Part shown: positions 43,440 to 52,421 of the stretch, in pieces
Layout of the letters: the number at the start of each line of letters is the position of its first letter
Position numbering within the stretch: the first letter of the stretch is position 1
Origin: Clostridia bacterium
GTDB lineage: Bacteria > Bacillota > Clostridia > Oscillospirales > CAG-272
Direction of reading: 5' to 3'
NCBI GenBank assembly: GCA_017443595.1
Contig: JAFSYU010000033.1
Coordinates: 137,414-201,413 of the forward strand
Length of the DNA: 64,000 bases
Made by a program: the position numbers and the translations under genes
The notes under the pieces: generated by a model
The model's database searches: none
What the model saw: only the letters and a program-made list of their open reading frames with translations
Told to the model about the DNA's origin: nothing

Positions 43440-45248
43440 ATGGACGCATTTGATAAATATATCGGCAGAGTTTTTGATAAACGGTATAGAATAGAAAAGG
43501 TCATAGGCGTGGGCGGCATGGCAATAGTCTTTAAAGCCGAAGACATACTTATGAACCGTACCGTTGCCATAAAAATGCTTAAAAACGACGTTGCGGGAGA
43601 TTCCGAGGCTTTAAGGAGATTCATAAACGAATCAAAAGCCGTCGCAATGCTTTCGCACGAAAATATAGTTAATATATACGACGTTTCCGTCAAAGGCAAT
43701 ACCAAATATATCGTAATGGAATATATTGAGGGTATCACGCTCAAAGCGTTTTTAAAGCACAAAGGCGGATCTTTGTCCTGGCGTGAAACGCTTAATATAT
43801 CGGAGCAGATACTGCGCGCGCTCGAACACGCCCACAGCAAGGGCGTCATCCACCGCGATATAAAGCCGCAGAACATAATGCTGCTCAAAAACGGCCTTAT
43901 AAAGGTTGCTGATTTCGGCATAGCCAAACTGCCTAATACGGATACTTTCACGGTGACGGACCGCGCGATCGGTACTGTCAACTATATCTCACCGGAACAG
44001 GCAATGAACAAAGAGCCGATAGACGAGAGATCCGATCTTTATTCAGTCGGCGTACTTATGTATGAGCTTTCCTGCGGTGAGCTGCCGTTTACCGGAGACA
44101 CGCCCGTCGCCGTCGCTTACAAGCACGTAAACGAAACGCCTAAAAACCCGCGTGAGATCAAGCCGGAAATGCCGCAGGGCCTTGACCAGATAATAATGAG
44201 AGCGATGGAAAAATCGCCCGAAATGCGCTATCAGTCGGCAAAACAGATGCTTGCTCATATATCCGCTCTAAAGAAAAATCCGGGTATAAAATTCAGATCC
44301 GCAGCCGAGCTTGAAGCGATGAAAGCCGGCCAGAAAAAGAAGAAGAAAAAAACAAAGCAGAAAAAGAATTCAAACAAGAAAACCGTAAGAGAACGCGGCG
44401 GACTTGTTCTGCCCATCATTTTGGGAGTTTTCACGTCGTTTATGATAGTTGTTTTCATATACGGCATAGTATTTGTGGTAAACCTTTTCAATATGACGCT
44501 GTCCGACGTTCCGGCGGAAAACAAGACCGCAAAGGACGTCAAGATCAAAAATTACGTCGGCATGGTTTACAACGAGGGACTGCGTGAAGAGCTGTCTGAG
44601 CTCGGTTACAAAATCACGCTGAAGCCCGGTACGAGCGGATCGAAGATAAACGAGATAGTGCTCCAGAATCCCGAGGGCGGATCGGAGAGAAGAAAGACGT
44701 CAAGTCTTGAACTCGTTTTGTACGTTTATACCGGCGCGACGAAAGAGATAATGCCGGATCTTACTTACAAAGCGTTTACGAGCGTACGCGCGGAGTATTC
44801 AAGCCGTTATGATCTTGAAGCGGAACGCGTAGACGATATAAACGTCCCCGCGGAGTATGTCATACGCACTGACCCGCCCGCCGGCAGCGAGGTGGAAATA
44901 GGGCAAAAGATAAAAGTTTACGTATCAAGAGGCTATGTTGTTGAAAAGAAAGTCGTCCCCAACATTTGCGGCATAGACTTTTCGGAAGCCAACCAGAGCC
45001 TTACAAGTCTCGGATTTACAATAGGAAACGTCACGTTTGCGGAATCCGAATTTCCGAAAAACACGGTAATATTCCAAAGCGTCACGGCGCAGAATGAAGC
45101 GGCCGTCGGTACTGAGATAGATATAACGGTCTCTTTAGGCCCGGCGGAGACGGAAACGGAAACGGATACCGATACCGAGACCGAGACGGATGAAGAAGGA
45201 AACGAAGTAACGACAACGGAAGAAGCCGTGACGCCGGAAGAAGCGTAA
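43440..45248 (+). CDS. prkC: Serine/threonine protein kinase with three PASTA domains
   Basis: The 602-residue membrane kinase senses cell-wall fragments and phosphorylates division, wall and translation targets. The kinase domain has G-V-G-G-M near residue 24, Lys 45, H-R-D-I-K-P-Q-N with catalytic Asp 140, and D-F-G at 158-160. A Lys-rich stretch (about 296-320) leads to a transmembrane helix (about 325-350). Three PASTA-like units follow, at about 365-435, 436-500 and 501-572, then a Thr/Glu/Asp-rich tail. It forms a kinase-phosphatase pair with prpC. Confidence 0.97.
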   Translation: MDAFDKYIGRVFDKRYRIEKVIGVGGMAIVFKAEDILMNRTVAIKMLKNDVAGDSEALRRFINESKAVAMLSHENIVNIYDVSVKGNTKYIVMEYIEGITLKAFLKHKGGSLSWRETLNISEQILRALEHAHSKGVIHRDIKPQNIMLLKNGLIKVADFGIAKLPNTDTFTVTDRAIGTVNYISPEQAMNKEPIDERSDLYSVGVLMYELSCGELPFTGDTPVAVAYKHVNETPKNPREIKPEMPQGLDQIIMRAMEKSPEMRYQSAKQMLAHISALKKNPGIKFRSAAELEAMKAGQKKKKKKTKQKKNSNKKTVRERGGLVLPIILGVFTSFMIVVFIYGIVFVVNLFNMTLSDVPAENKTAKDVKIKNYVGMVYNEGLREELSELGYKITLKPGTSGSKINEIVLQNPEGGSERRKTSSLELVLYVYTGATKEIMPDLTYKAFTSVRAEYSSRYDLEAERVDDINVPAEYVIRTDPPAGSEVEIGQKIKVYVSRGYVVEKKVVPNICGIDFSEANQSLTSLGFTIGNVTFAESEFPKNTVIFQSVTAQNEAAVGTEIDITVSLGPAETETETDTDTETETDEEGNEVTTTEEAVTPEEA

Positions 45249-45251
45249 AGC

Positions 45252-46175
45252 GTGAACAGTACGTATAACAGCCCCGTTAAGGCAAGGATACTGTCCTGTA
45301 TAGGCGGCAGATATTCCGTTATATCCGACGGCGGCGAGAATATAAACAACGTTTACGCTAAAGGCGTTTTCAGACATCTGGGGATAAAACCCCTGCCGGG
45401 GGATATAGTTTATCTGCGCGAGGATGAAAGCGGATACGTGATAAACGAAGTTGAAAAAAGAAAAAACTCGTTTATACGTCCCGCGCTTGCAAACCTTGAT
45501 ATCCTGTATATCGTTTTATCGTGCAGAAAGCCGGAGCCGGTACATATACTTACAGATAAAATGACGGTCATTTGTGAGAATTCCGGCATCAGGCCCGTCA
45601 TCGTCATAACAAAATCCGAGCTTGACAAAAAAAGAGCAAATGAGATAAAAAAACTGTATCTTTCCTGCGGATATGACAGCTTTGCCGTATCGAGCGCGGA
45701 AAATACCGGCATAGACGGTCTGAAAAAATACGTAAGCGGAAAAAAAGGCGCCGTAAGCGCGTTCTGCGGCGCGTCCGGCGTCGGAAAATCAACTCTTATA
45801 AACGCGCTTTACCCGGAGCTCGATCTTGTCTGCGAAACGGGACAGATAAGCAAAAAGATCGAGCGCGGCAAAAACACCACAAGAGCCGTAACGCTTTATC
45901 AAACGGATAAAAATACGTTCCTTGCGGACACGCCCGGTTTCAGTCTGCTTGATTTTGAGAAATTTGATTTCTGCAAAAAAGAAGAGCTGCCGTATCTTTT
46001 CCCGGAATTTGAACCGTATCTTTTTAAATGCAAATACACAAAATGCACGCATACGAAAGAAGACGGCTGCGCAATAAAAAAAGCCGCGGAAGACGGCGTG
46101 ATAAATAAGGAAAGATACGGATCGTATCTGTCCCTTTACGACGATATAAAAGATAAAAAAGAATGGGAAAACTAA
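45252..46175 (+). CDS. rsgA: Ribosome small-subunit-dependent GTPase A
   Basis: It helps the last steps of 30S assembly. The 307-residue protein has the circularly permuted GTPase order: T-K-S-E-L-D (G4) near residue 118, G-A-S-G-V-G-K-S-T (G1) near residue 176 and D-T-P-G-F (G3) near residue 222, followed by a zinc site C-K-Y-T-K-C-T-H and a final Cys. It starts with GTG, 3 bases after the prkC stop. rpe, its usual next neighbour, is absent here. Confidence 0.95.
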   Translation: MNSTYNSPVKARILSCIGGRYSVISDGGENINNVYAKGVFRHLGIKPLPGDIVYLREDESGYVINEVEKRKNSFIRPALANLDILYIVLSCRKPEPVHILTDKMTVICENSGIRPVIVITKSELDKKRANEIKKLYLSCGYDSFAVSSAENTGIDGLKKYVSGKKGAVSAFCGASGVGKSTLINALYPELDLVCETGQISKKIERGKNTTRAVTLYQTDKNTFLADTPGFSLLDFEKFDFCKKEELPYLFPEFEPYLFKCKYTKCTHTKEDGCAIKKAAEDGVINKERYGSYLSLYDDIKDKKEWEN

Positions 46176-46201
46176 AGGTTGCGGGCATATTCGCAACCTT
46201 T
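46174..46201. terminator. Hairpin after rsgA, weak terminator
   Basis: AAAGGTTGCG (46174-46183) pairs with CGCAACCTTT (46192-46201), between the converging rsgA and HAD genes. The stem is strong but the T-run is short on both strands. Confidence 0.55.
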
Positions 46202-46205
46202 AAAA

Positions 46206-46838
46206 TTATAAAATGCTTTTTACCGCCTGATAAGGATCGTCAAACACGGGCTTGAGTTTTATCAGCTTTTCCGCGGGCATATGGCCGCAGCTTACGAGCA
46301 GACATCCGGCGCCTATCGCGTCCGCGGTCTGCGCGTCGTGTTCCGTATCGCCTATAAGTACCGGAGCGGCGGGGCGCGCCCGTTTTACCCAGTTGAGCGC
46401 TATATCCGTTTTTCCGGCGGCGTGGATATTGTCAAGACCTATAACAGTATCAAAATAGTCTCTTAAACCGAGCATTCCAAGCTGATCGTAAACCATTTCC
46501 GTTTTGGAAGCGGTAAGAATAAGCTGCGGCACGCCTTTATCCTTTACGTACTGCAGAGCCTCTTTTGCGCGCGGACAGGCTTTTATCGGTTCGTTGTATT
46601 TATTATACAGCTCCACCCATTCGACCGCAAGCACCTCAAAGCTGACTTCATCAAAATCAAAGCCTATGCGTTTGTAATAGTCTTTGATCGGAAATCCGAA
46701 AACTTTCTGGTATTCGGCAACGTCGGACAGCGGTTTTTTACCGTATTTGACAAGCAGTTCGTTTATACTGTTGATGCACGGCATAACGTCGTCAAGTATC
46801 GTGCCGTTGAAATCCCATAAAATGTGCGAAGGTCTCAT
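46206..46838 (-). CDS. HAD-family hydrolase, phosphoglycolate phosphatase-like
   Basis: The 210-residue protein has the HAD core: D-F-N-G-T-I near residue 9, L-T-A-S-K-T (motif II), Lys in A-G-K-T-D and G-D-T-E-H-D (motif IV). The general-acid position of the usual D-x-D-G-T motif is Asn here. The cap is of the small helical type. The start overlaps mntP by 4 bases. The substrate cannot be told. Confidence 0.82.
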   Translation of the reverse strand: MRPSHILWDFNGTILDDVMPCINSINELLVKYGKKPLSDVAEYQKVFGFPIKDYYKRIGFDFDEVSFEVLAVEWVELYNKYNEPIKACPRAKEALQYVKDKGVPQLILTASKTEMVYDQLGMLGLRDYFDTVIGLDNIHAAGKTDIALNWVKRARPAAPVLIGDTEHDAQTADAIGAGCLLVSCGHMPAEKLIKLKPVFDDPYQAVKSIL

Positions 46839-47404
46839 AACGATAACACACCCAGCCCTTCAAGCAGTAATTTAACGCCTATAAGTATAAGCACGCAGCC
46901 GCCGGCAACGGACGCAGGCTTGCCGAATTTGTTGCCGAAAACGGACCCCAAAAACACGCCGCCGAAACATACCGCAAACGTTATACCGCCTATTACCGCG
47001 GCGTATAGCGCTATATTGACTCCGGCGTCAAAAGAAAAAGTAAATCCCACAGCCAGCGCGTCAATGCTTGTCGCTATTGATAAAACTATCAGTTCTTTTA
47101 TTTTCAGTTTATCCGACGTTTTGTCGTCCTCTCCTTTTATTGCGTCAAATATCATTTTTCCGCCTATGAAAGAAAGGATCCCGAAAGTGATAAAATGGTC
47201 GTATTTATCTATATATTCTATTATCCCGCGTCCGAGAAGCCAGCCGATGACCGGCATAAGAGCCTGAAACGCGCCGAAAAACAATCCAATGATAAGCGCG
47301 CTTTTCAAAAGCCGGCTTTTCAGTTTCAGTCCCTTGCATAACGACACGGAAAAAGCGTCCATGGCAAGACTGAGCGACAGTAATATAAGGCTCAATATCT
47401 GCAT
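46835..47404 (-). CDS. mntP: Manganese efflux pump MntP
   Basis: The 189-residue protein has six predicted transmembrane helices in two related halves, with A-M-D-A-F-S-V-S near residue 15 and S-I-D-A-L-A-V-G near residue 110, the conserved Asp motifs of MntP (DUF204). It exports Mn2+. GTGGAG lies upstream. A yybP-ykoY manganese riboswitch is often found before such genes, but none is visible here. The downstream HAD gene overlaps by 4 bases. Confidence 0.9.
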   Translation of the reverse strand: MQILSLILLSLSLAMDAFSVSLCKGLKLKSRLLKSALIIGLFFGAFQALMPVIGWLLGRGIIEYIDKYDHFITFGILSFIGGKMIFDAIKGEDDKTSDKLKIKELIVLSIATSIDALAVGFTFSFDAGVNIALYAAVIGGITFAVCFGGVFLGSVFGNKFGKPASVAGGCVLILIGVKLLLEGLGVLSL

Positions 47405-47519
47405 AATATCGACTCCACAGGTAAGAATAAGTTTTGGAATGTAACTAAATCACGTTTTAACGGTATTAAATATAACATAAATTTATAACAAAGTCAAGAG
47501 AATAATCCGGAGATACAAA

Positions 47520-49202
47520 ATGAATAAAAATTATCCTTTATATAACGTTGTAAAATTCTATGATTTCAAGGAAATGATGGATATCGCCGTAAGGGATGAC
47601 GCCGATAAAACGGCGCTTAAATATAAAAGCAAAGGCACGGTCAAGGAAATAACGTATAAAGAGCTTGAAGAAAAGACGGATAAGCTCGGCACGGCTCTTT
47701 CCGAGCTTGGATTTTCTGACTGTAAATTCGCCGTTTTATCCGAAAACAGCCATAAATGGATAATAACGTTTATAACCGTGCTGAAAGGCGCCGGCGTTAT
47801 AGTTCCCATAGACAAAGACCTGCCGGATACGGAAGCGCTTAATCTTATAAATATGAGCGACGCCGCGGTACTTTTCTTTTCCGGCAAGAAAAAGGACTTT
47901 GTTTGTGAAAACATAAGTAAAATGAAAGCTATAAAACTGTTTGTCAACATGGACGACCACGAGGACGGGGAATTTTACAGATCGTTTTACAGGCTTGTTG
48001 AATCCGGCGAAAAAAGCCTTGCAAAAGGCAAAAGAAAATATCTTGACTCATCAAACAAAAGAGACGACCTTAAAATGCTCGTTTACACGTCCGGTACGAC
48101 AGGCACGGCAAAAGGCGTTATGCTGTCTCTGCGCAACCTCACCTCAATGGTCTATTACGGACTTCAGACGATAACGGTGGACGGCACGGGACTTTCCGTT
48201 CTGCCGTACCATCACACGTACGAGGCGGTATGTGATATTTTAGGCTCGCTTCACAAGCACTGCACGATATGCATAAACGAAAGTCTGCGCGCCGTATCGG
48301 AAAATCTCAGACTTTATAAGCCGGATTATATCCTGCTCGTTCCCGTGTTCGTTGAATTTTTCTATAACGCGGTATGGAAAAAAGCGGAAAAGTCCGGCAA
48401 AGCGGAAACGCTTAAAAATACGATAAAACTGAGCAACGCGCTGAGAAAGACGGGAATTGATCTGCGCGGCAGATTTTTTGCAAAGATCTTAGAGAGCTTC
48501 GGCGGCAATCTTAAAATGATAGTCACCGGCGGCGCGCCGCTGCGCGAAGAGCTCGGCGAGTTTTTTGACGCGATAGGCATAAAATTAAGAAACGGCTACG
48601 GTATAACGGAATGTTCGCCGCTTTTGTCCGTCAACAGAAACGATTACAGCGATTACCGCACGGTAGGCGTTGTCGTTCCGTGTGTGGACATAAAAATATA
48701 TCAGCCGGACGAATACGGCGACGGCGAGATCGTTGCAAAAGGCGACACGGTCATGCTCGGGTATTACAAAAACAAAAAAGCAACGGAAACGGTATTAAAA
48801 GACGGCTGGTTCCATACGGGAGATATAGGACACTTCAATAAAGACGGCAGGCTCGTGATTACGGGCAGAAAGAAAAATCTCATAGTATTGAAAAACGGCA
48901 AAAACGTATATCCTGAAGAAATTGAAGAATATCTGCTCGCATCAGATTATATAGCGGAAGTCGTCGTGTACGGCATTAAAGACGAGTCCGGACAGGAGAC
49001 GGGACTTTTGGCTGAGATATATCCGGACCCGGACCGCACAAAAGGCATGACGGAAGAAGAGATCACGGAGCGGTTAAAAGAAGAAGTAAGATCAAAGACC
49101 GCGGATAAAGCCTCATACAAACACATTTCGGAAATACGGATAAGAGACACGGAGTTTGAAAAAACAACGTCAAAAAAGATAAAACGCAATTATAATAACT
49201 GA
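47520..49202 (+). CDS. AMP-forming acyl-CoA synthetase (long-chain type)
   Basis: The 560-residue ANL-superfamily enzyme activates a carboxylic acid, probably a fatty acid, via an acyl-adenylate. It has the phosphate-binding Y-T-S-G-T-T-G-T-A-K-G near residue 187, G-Y-G-I-T-E near residue 360, H-T-G-D-I-G near residue 438, and a late K-I-K-R-N-Y in place of the usual catalytic Lys region. It is a single gene with CCGGAG upstream and a strong terminator after it. The chain length is not determined. Confidence 0.9.
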   Translation: MNKNYPLYNVVKFYDFKEMMDIAVRDDADKTALKYKSKGTVKEITYKELEEKTDKLGTALSELGFSDCKFAVLSENSHKWIITFITVLKGAGVIVPIDKDLPDTEALNLINMSDAAVLFFSGKKKDFVCENISKMKAIKLFVNMDDHEDGEFYRSFYRLVESGEKSLAKGKRKYLDSSNKRDDLKMLVYTSGTTGTAKGVMLSLRNLTSMVYYGLQTITVDGTGLSVLPYHHTYEAVCDILGSLHKHCTICINESLRAVSENLRLYKPDYILLVPVFVEFFYNAVWKKAEKSGKAETLKNTIKLSNALRKTGIDLRGRFFAKILESFGGNLKMIVTGGAPLREELGEFFDAIGIKLRNGYGITECSPLLSVNRNDYSDYRTVGVVVPCVDIKIYQPDEYGDGEIVAKGDTVMLGYYKNKKATETVLKDGWFHTGDIGHFNKDGRLVITGRKKNLIVLKNGKNVYPEEIEEYLLASDYIAEVVVYGIKDESGQETGLLAEIYPDPDRTKGMTEEEITERLKEEVRSKTADKASYKHISEIRIRDTEFEKTTSKKIKRNYNN

Positions 49203-49208
49203 TCTGAC

Positions 49209-49242
49209 CCGCTGTGACAAAAATTCACAGCGGAATTTTTTT
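49209..49242 (+). terminator. Intrinsic terminator
   Basis: CCGCTGTGA (49209-49217) pairs with TCACAGCGG (49225-49233), followed by AA and T7. Confidence 0.92.
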
Positions 49243-49300
49243 AAATCAAGAGTAAAACAAAAGATCAAAATGTATATTATATACGAAAGGTGGTGGAATT

Positions 49301-51037
49301 TTGGCATATCCGGCAGAATTTCTGGAAGAACTGAAAAAAAGAAACAGGATAGTCGACGTTATAAATTCATACGTGCCGCTTAAACGCGCGGGTAATTTAT
49401 ATACCGCCTGCTGCCCGTTCCATAATGAAAAAACACCTTCTTTCACGGTATACGAAAGGACGGAATCCTTTTACTGTTTCGGCTGCGGCGTCGGAGGCGA
49501 CGTTGTCAGCTTCGTAATGAAAGCCGATAATATAGATTACGGCTCCGCGATAGAGCAGCTCGCGCAGCGCGCGGGACTTACGGTGCCGGATAACGGATAC
49601 GACCGCGAATCGTCCGACAGAAGAAGACGCATACTTGACGCAAACAGGGAAGCGGCCAAATATTTCCACAACCAGCTTACGTCCGGCAAATACAAAGAAG
49701 CGACCGACTATATATCCGGCAGAGGACTTACCGCGGCGGTGCGTCACTTCGGGCTCGGTTACAGTCCGCCGGACAAAAAACTGTTTACATACCTGACGGA
49801 CCTCGGTTATAAACCTAACGAGCTGGCGGACGCGTTTCTGGTCAACCGCGGCGGTTACAGTACGTTTGAGCACCGCATTGTTTTCCCTATAATAGACGCG
49901 GCGGGCAACGTTGTCGGCTTCAGTGCGAGATCGCTTGAAAAAAAACCGGCGGAAGGACAAAAATATAAGAATACGAACGATACGCCGGCATTCAGCAAAC
50001 GCAGAAATCTGTACGCTATGAACTTTGCAAAGAATTCTAAAGAAGATTTTTTCATCCTGTGCGAAGGTCAGACGGACGTCATAGCGCTTCATATGTCTGG
50101 TTTTACAAACGCCATAGCTTCGCTCGGAACGTCGTTTTCGGAGGAGCAGGCGGCGCTGATAAGACGTTATAAAAACAAAGTCGTTATCTGTTACGACGGC
50201 GACGCGCCGGGCATAGCAAAGACAAACGCCGTAATAAAGATCTTATCGGACGCCGGCGTTGAAACAAAGGTGGTAAGCCTGCCGGACGGGTGCGACCCTG
50301 ATGAATTTATAAACAAATACGGAAAAGAAAGATTCTCGCTTCTGCTGCAAAAAAGCATAGGTCAGATGGATTACAGATGCGGACAGGTATTATCGTCGTA
50401 CGATCTGCGTTCAGCGGACCAGAAGACGATAGCGGCAGATAAACTTGCGGACGTCATCGCTTCCGTATATTCACCGGTGGAGCGTGAAATTTATACCGTA
50501 AAATACGCAAAACAGCTTGAGGTGTCGGAGGAGAGCTTCAAAACGCTCATAGAAATAAAACACAAAAAGCTCAAAAAAGCAAACAAAAAGGAAGAACAGG
50601 CAAAGATCATACGCCAAAGCGAAGGATACGGAGACAGGGTAAACCCGGACAAGCTGCGTATGACACGCGCCGCCAACGCCGAGGAGGCGATACTCGGTAT
50701 AGCGCAGATCAGTCCGGAATTCCTGATTCAAGCGGAAAAAGACGGGGTTTTGAATGAAAACGATTTCAAGACGAACTTCAACCACCGCGTATATACAGCC
50801 CTGCTTGACTGCGTGAAAAACGAAGGCAAATACGATATTTCGTTTATCTCTTCAAAGTTCACGCCGGATGAAACGGGCAGGATAACGAGGATGCTCATAA
50901 GCAGAACCGATCTGACCGATAACAGCTACGGGGTATTCACGGAATACGCGCGGGCGCTGCGGGAGGATGAAGGACCAAAGGAAAACGGCGCCGCCTCGTA
51001 CGACGATATACAGGCGCTTATAAATAAAAAGAAGTAA
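49301..51037 (+). CDS. dnaG: DNA primase
   Basis: It makes RNA primers for replication. The 578-residue protein has a CHC2 zinc finger (C-P-F-H then C-F-G-C-G, about residues 38-63), a TOPRIM core with C-E-G-Q-T-D near residue 253 and C-Y-D-G-D-A-P-G, and a C-terminal helicase-binding region. The start is TTG, chosen because AAAGGTGG lies 8 bases upstream and the family begins at this point. rpoD follows after 22 bases. Confidence 0.96.
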   Translation: MAYPAEFLEELKKRNRIVDVINSYVPLKRAGNLYTACCPFHNEKTPSFTVYERTESFYCFGCGVGGDVVSFVMKADNIDYGSAIEQLAQRAGLTVPDNGYDRESSDRRRRILDANREAAKYFHNQLTSGKYKEATDYISGRGLTAAVRHFGLGYSPPDKKLFTYLTDLGYKPNELADAFLVNRGGYSTFEHRIVFPIIDAAGNVVGFSARSLEKKPAEGQKYKNTNDTPAFSKRRNLYAMNFAKNSKEDFFILCEGQTDVIALHMSGFTNAIASLGTSFSEEQAALIRRYKNKVVICYDGDAPGIAKTNAVIKILSDAGVETKVVSLPDGCDPDEFINKYGKERFSLLLQKSIGQMDYRCGQVLSSYDLRSADQKTIAADKLADVIASVYSPVEREIYTVKYAKQLEVSEESFKTLIEIKHKKLKKANKKEEQAKIIRQSEGYGDRVNPDKLRMTRAANAEEAILGIAQISPEFLIQAEKDGVLNENDFKTNFNHRVYTALLDCVKNEGKYDISFISSKFTPDETGRITRMLISRTDLTDNSYGVFTEYARALREDEGPKENGAASYDDIQALINKKK

Positions 51038-51059
51038 ATAATTGAAAGGAATAAAATAG

Positions 51060-52157
51060 ATGGAAAACGATAAGAAAGCGGTCATAAAGCAGCTTATTGA
51101 AACGGGTAAAGCAAAAGGCACTCTTTCAAACAACGAGATCATGGAGACGCTCGACGAGCTTGACATGAGTCTTGAACAGGTAGAAAAATTCTACGAAAAA
51201 CTGCAGGCGGAAGGCATTGAGATAGTCGGATTTTTAGACGACAGCGCCGATATAGAGGGACTTGAGCGCGAGATCGAAAAGTATGAATCCGCAGAAGAAA
51301 TGGAGAAAATGCTGACGCAGGAAGGTCTTAACATAGACGACCCCGTCAGAGTCTATCTGCGCGACATAGGCAAATACAACCTGCTTGACCAGGAGCGCGA
51401 GCTTGAGCTTGCGGAGCGTATGGCGTACGGCGACAGCAACGCCAAAAAAGAGCTTGTAAACGCAAACCTGAGACTTGTAGTAAGCATTGCCAAAAGATAC
51501 GTTTCCCGCGGTATGTTCTTCCTTGATCTGATCCAGGAGGGAAACCTCGGCCTTATGAAAGCCGTGGACAAGTTCGATTACACAAAAGGCTACAAGTTTT
51601 CCACTTACGCAACCTGGTGGATAAGACAGGCTATAACGCGCGCCATAGCCGACCAGGCGAGAACGATAAGGATACCGGTCCACATGGTTGAGACCATACA
51701 CAAAGTATCAAAAATACAGCGCCAGCTCGTTCAGGACAAGGGACGCGAGCCCACCGCGGAAGAGATAGCCGCAGAGCTTAACATGAGCGTTGAAAAAGTC
51801 CGCGATATAATGAAAATTGCGCAGGATCCCGTATCGCTTGAAACTCCTATCGGTGAAGAGGAAGATACGCATTTAGGCGATTTTATACCGGATAACGATT
51901 CACCCGCGCCGGCTGACGCCGCCTCTCAGACGCTTCTGCGCGAACAGCTGAACGACGTGTTAAACACCCTTACCCCGCGTGAAGCGCAGGTCCTGCGTCT
52001 CCGTTTCGGACTTGAGGACGGACAGGCGAGAACGCTTGAAGAGGTGGGCAAACAGTTCAATATCACGCGTGAACGCATAAGACAGATAGAAGCAAAAGCG
52101 CTGCGTAAGATCCGTCATCCCAGCCGTTCGAAGCGCTTAAAAGATTTCCTTGAATAA
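51060..52157 (+). CDS. rpoD: RNA polymerase sigma-70 factor, housekeeping (SigA)
   Basis: The 365-residue protein has a short region 1.1, region 1.2 with D-P-V-R-V-Y-L, region 2 with [10 protein letters not shown] and [14 protein letters not shown], region 3, and region 4 with R-L-R-F-G-L-E-D and the helix-turn-helix [15 protein letters not shown]. Its length is like Bacillus SigA. It is preceded by GAAAGGA and sits in the usual dnaG-rpoD order. Confidence 0.98.
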   Translation: MENDKKAVIKQLIETGKAKGTLSNNEIMETLDELDMSLEQVEKFYEKLQAEGIEIVGFLDDSADIEGLEREIEKYESAEEMEKMLTQEGLNIDDPVRVYLRDIGKYNLLDQERELELAERMAYGDSNAKKELVNANLRLVVSIAKRYVSRGMFFLDLIQEGNLGLMKAVDKFDYTKGYKFSTYATWWIRQAITRAIADQARTIRIPVHMVETIHKVSKIQRQLVQDKGREPTAEEIAAELNMSVEKVRDIMKIAQDPVSLETPIGEEEDTHLGDFIPDNDSPAPADAASQTLLREQLNDVLNTLTPREAQVLRLRFGLEDGQARTLEEVGKQFNITRERIRQIEAKALRKIRHPSRSKRLKDFLE

Positions 52158-52333
52158 TACCGTCATATTAAACAATATTTATTTTGTATATTTATGCATA
52201 AGTAATATTTTATCATAATATCTTTACAAAAACAGGTAAGCCGTTATGGTCAATATGCATAAAAATATTGCTTTGTTTTGGTATTTTAAATTTCTTACGG
52301 GGATAATTAGATAACGAATTCATATTTTTATAC

Positions 52334-52362
52334 TTGACATTAAGATTTATTTATTGTAAAAT
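52334..52362 (+). promoter_or_regulatory. Sigma-A promoter of the coiled-coil lipoprotein
   Basis: TTGACA (52334-52339), 17-base spacer and TAAAAT (52357-52362). The 264-base gap after rpoD is very A+T-rich. It holds no visible hairpin terminator for rpoD. Confidence 0.65.
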
Positions 52363-52421
52363 ATAATGTAATTATGATCGGACTCATATGAGTACGTCAT
52401 TTCAGGAGGTTTTGCTGCCAG

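Noticed and set aside
43265..43981. 238-codon frame on the minus strand opposite prpC and prkC
   Set aside because: It is the mirror of two well-supported genes and has no own signals.
47405..47519. Manganese (yybP-ykoY) riboswitch before mntP
   Set aside because: The leader on the minus strand shows no conserved riboswitch elements.
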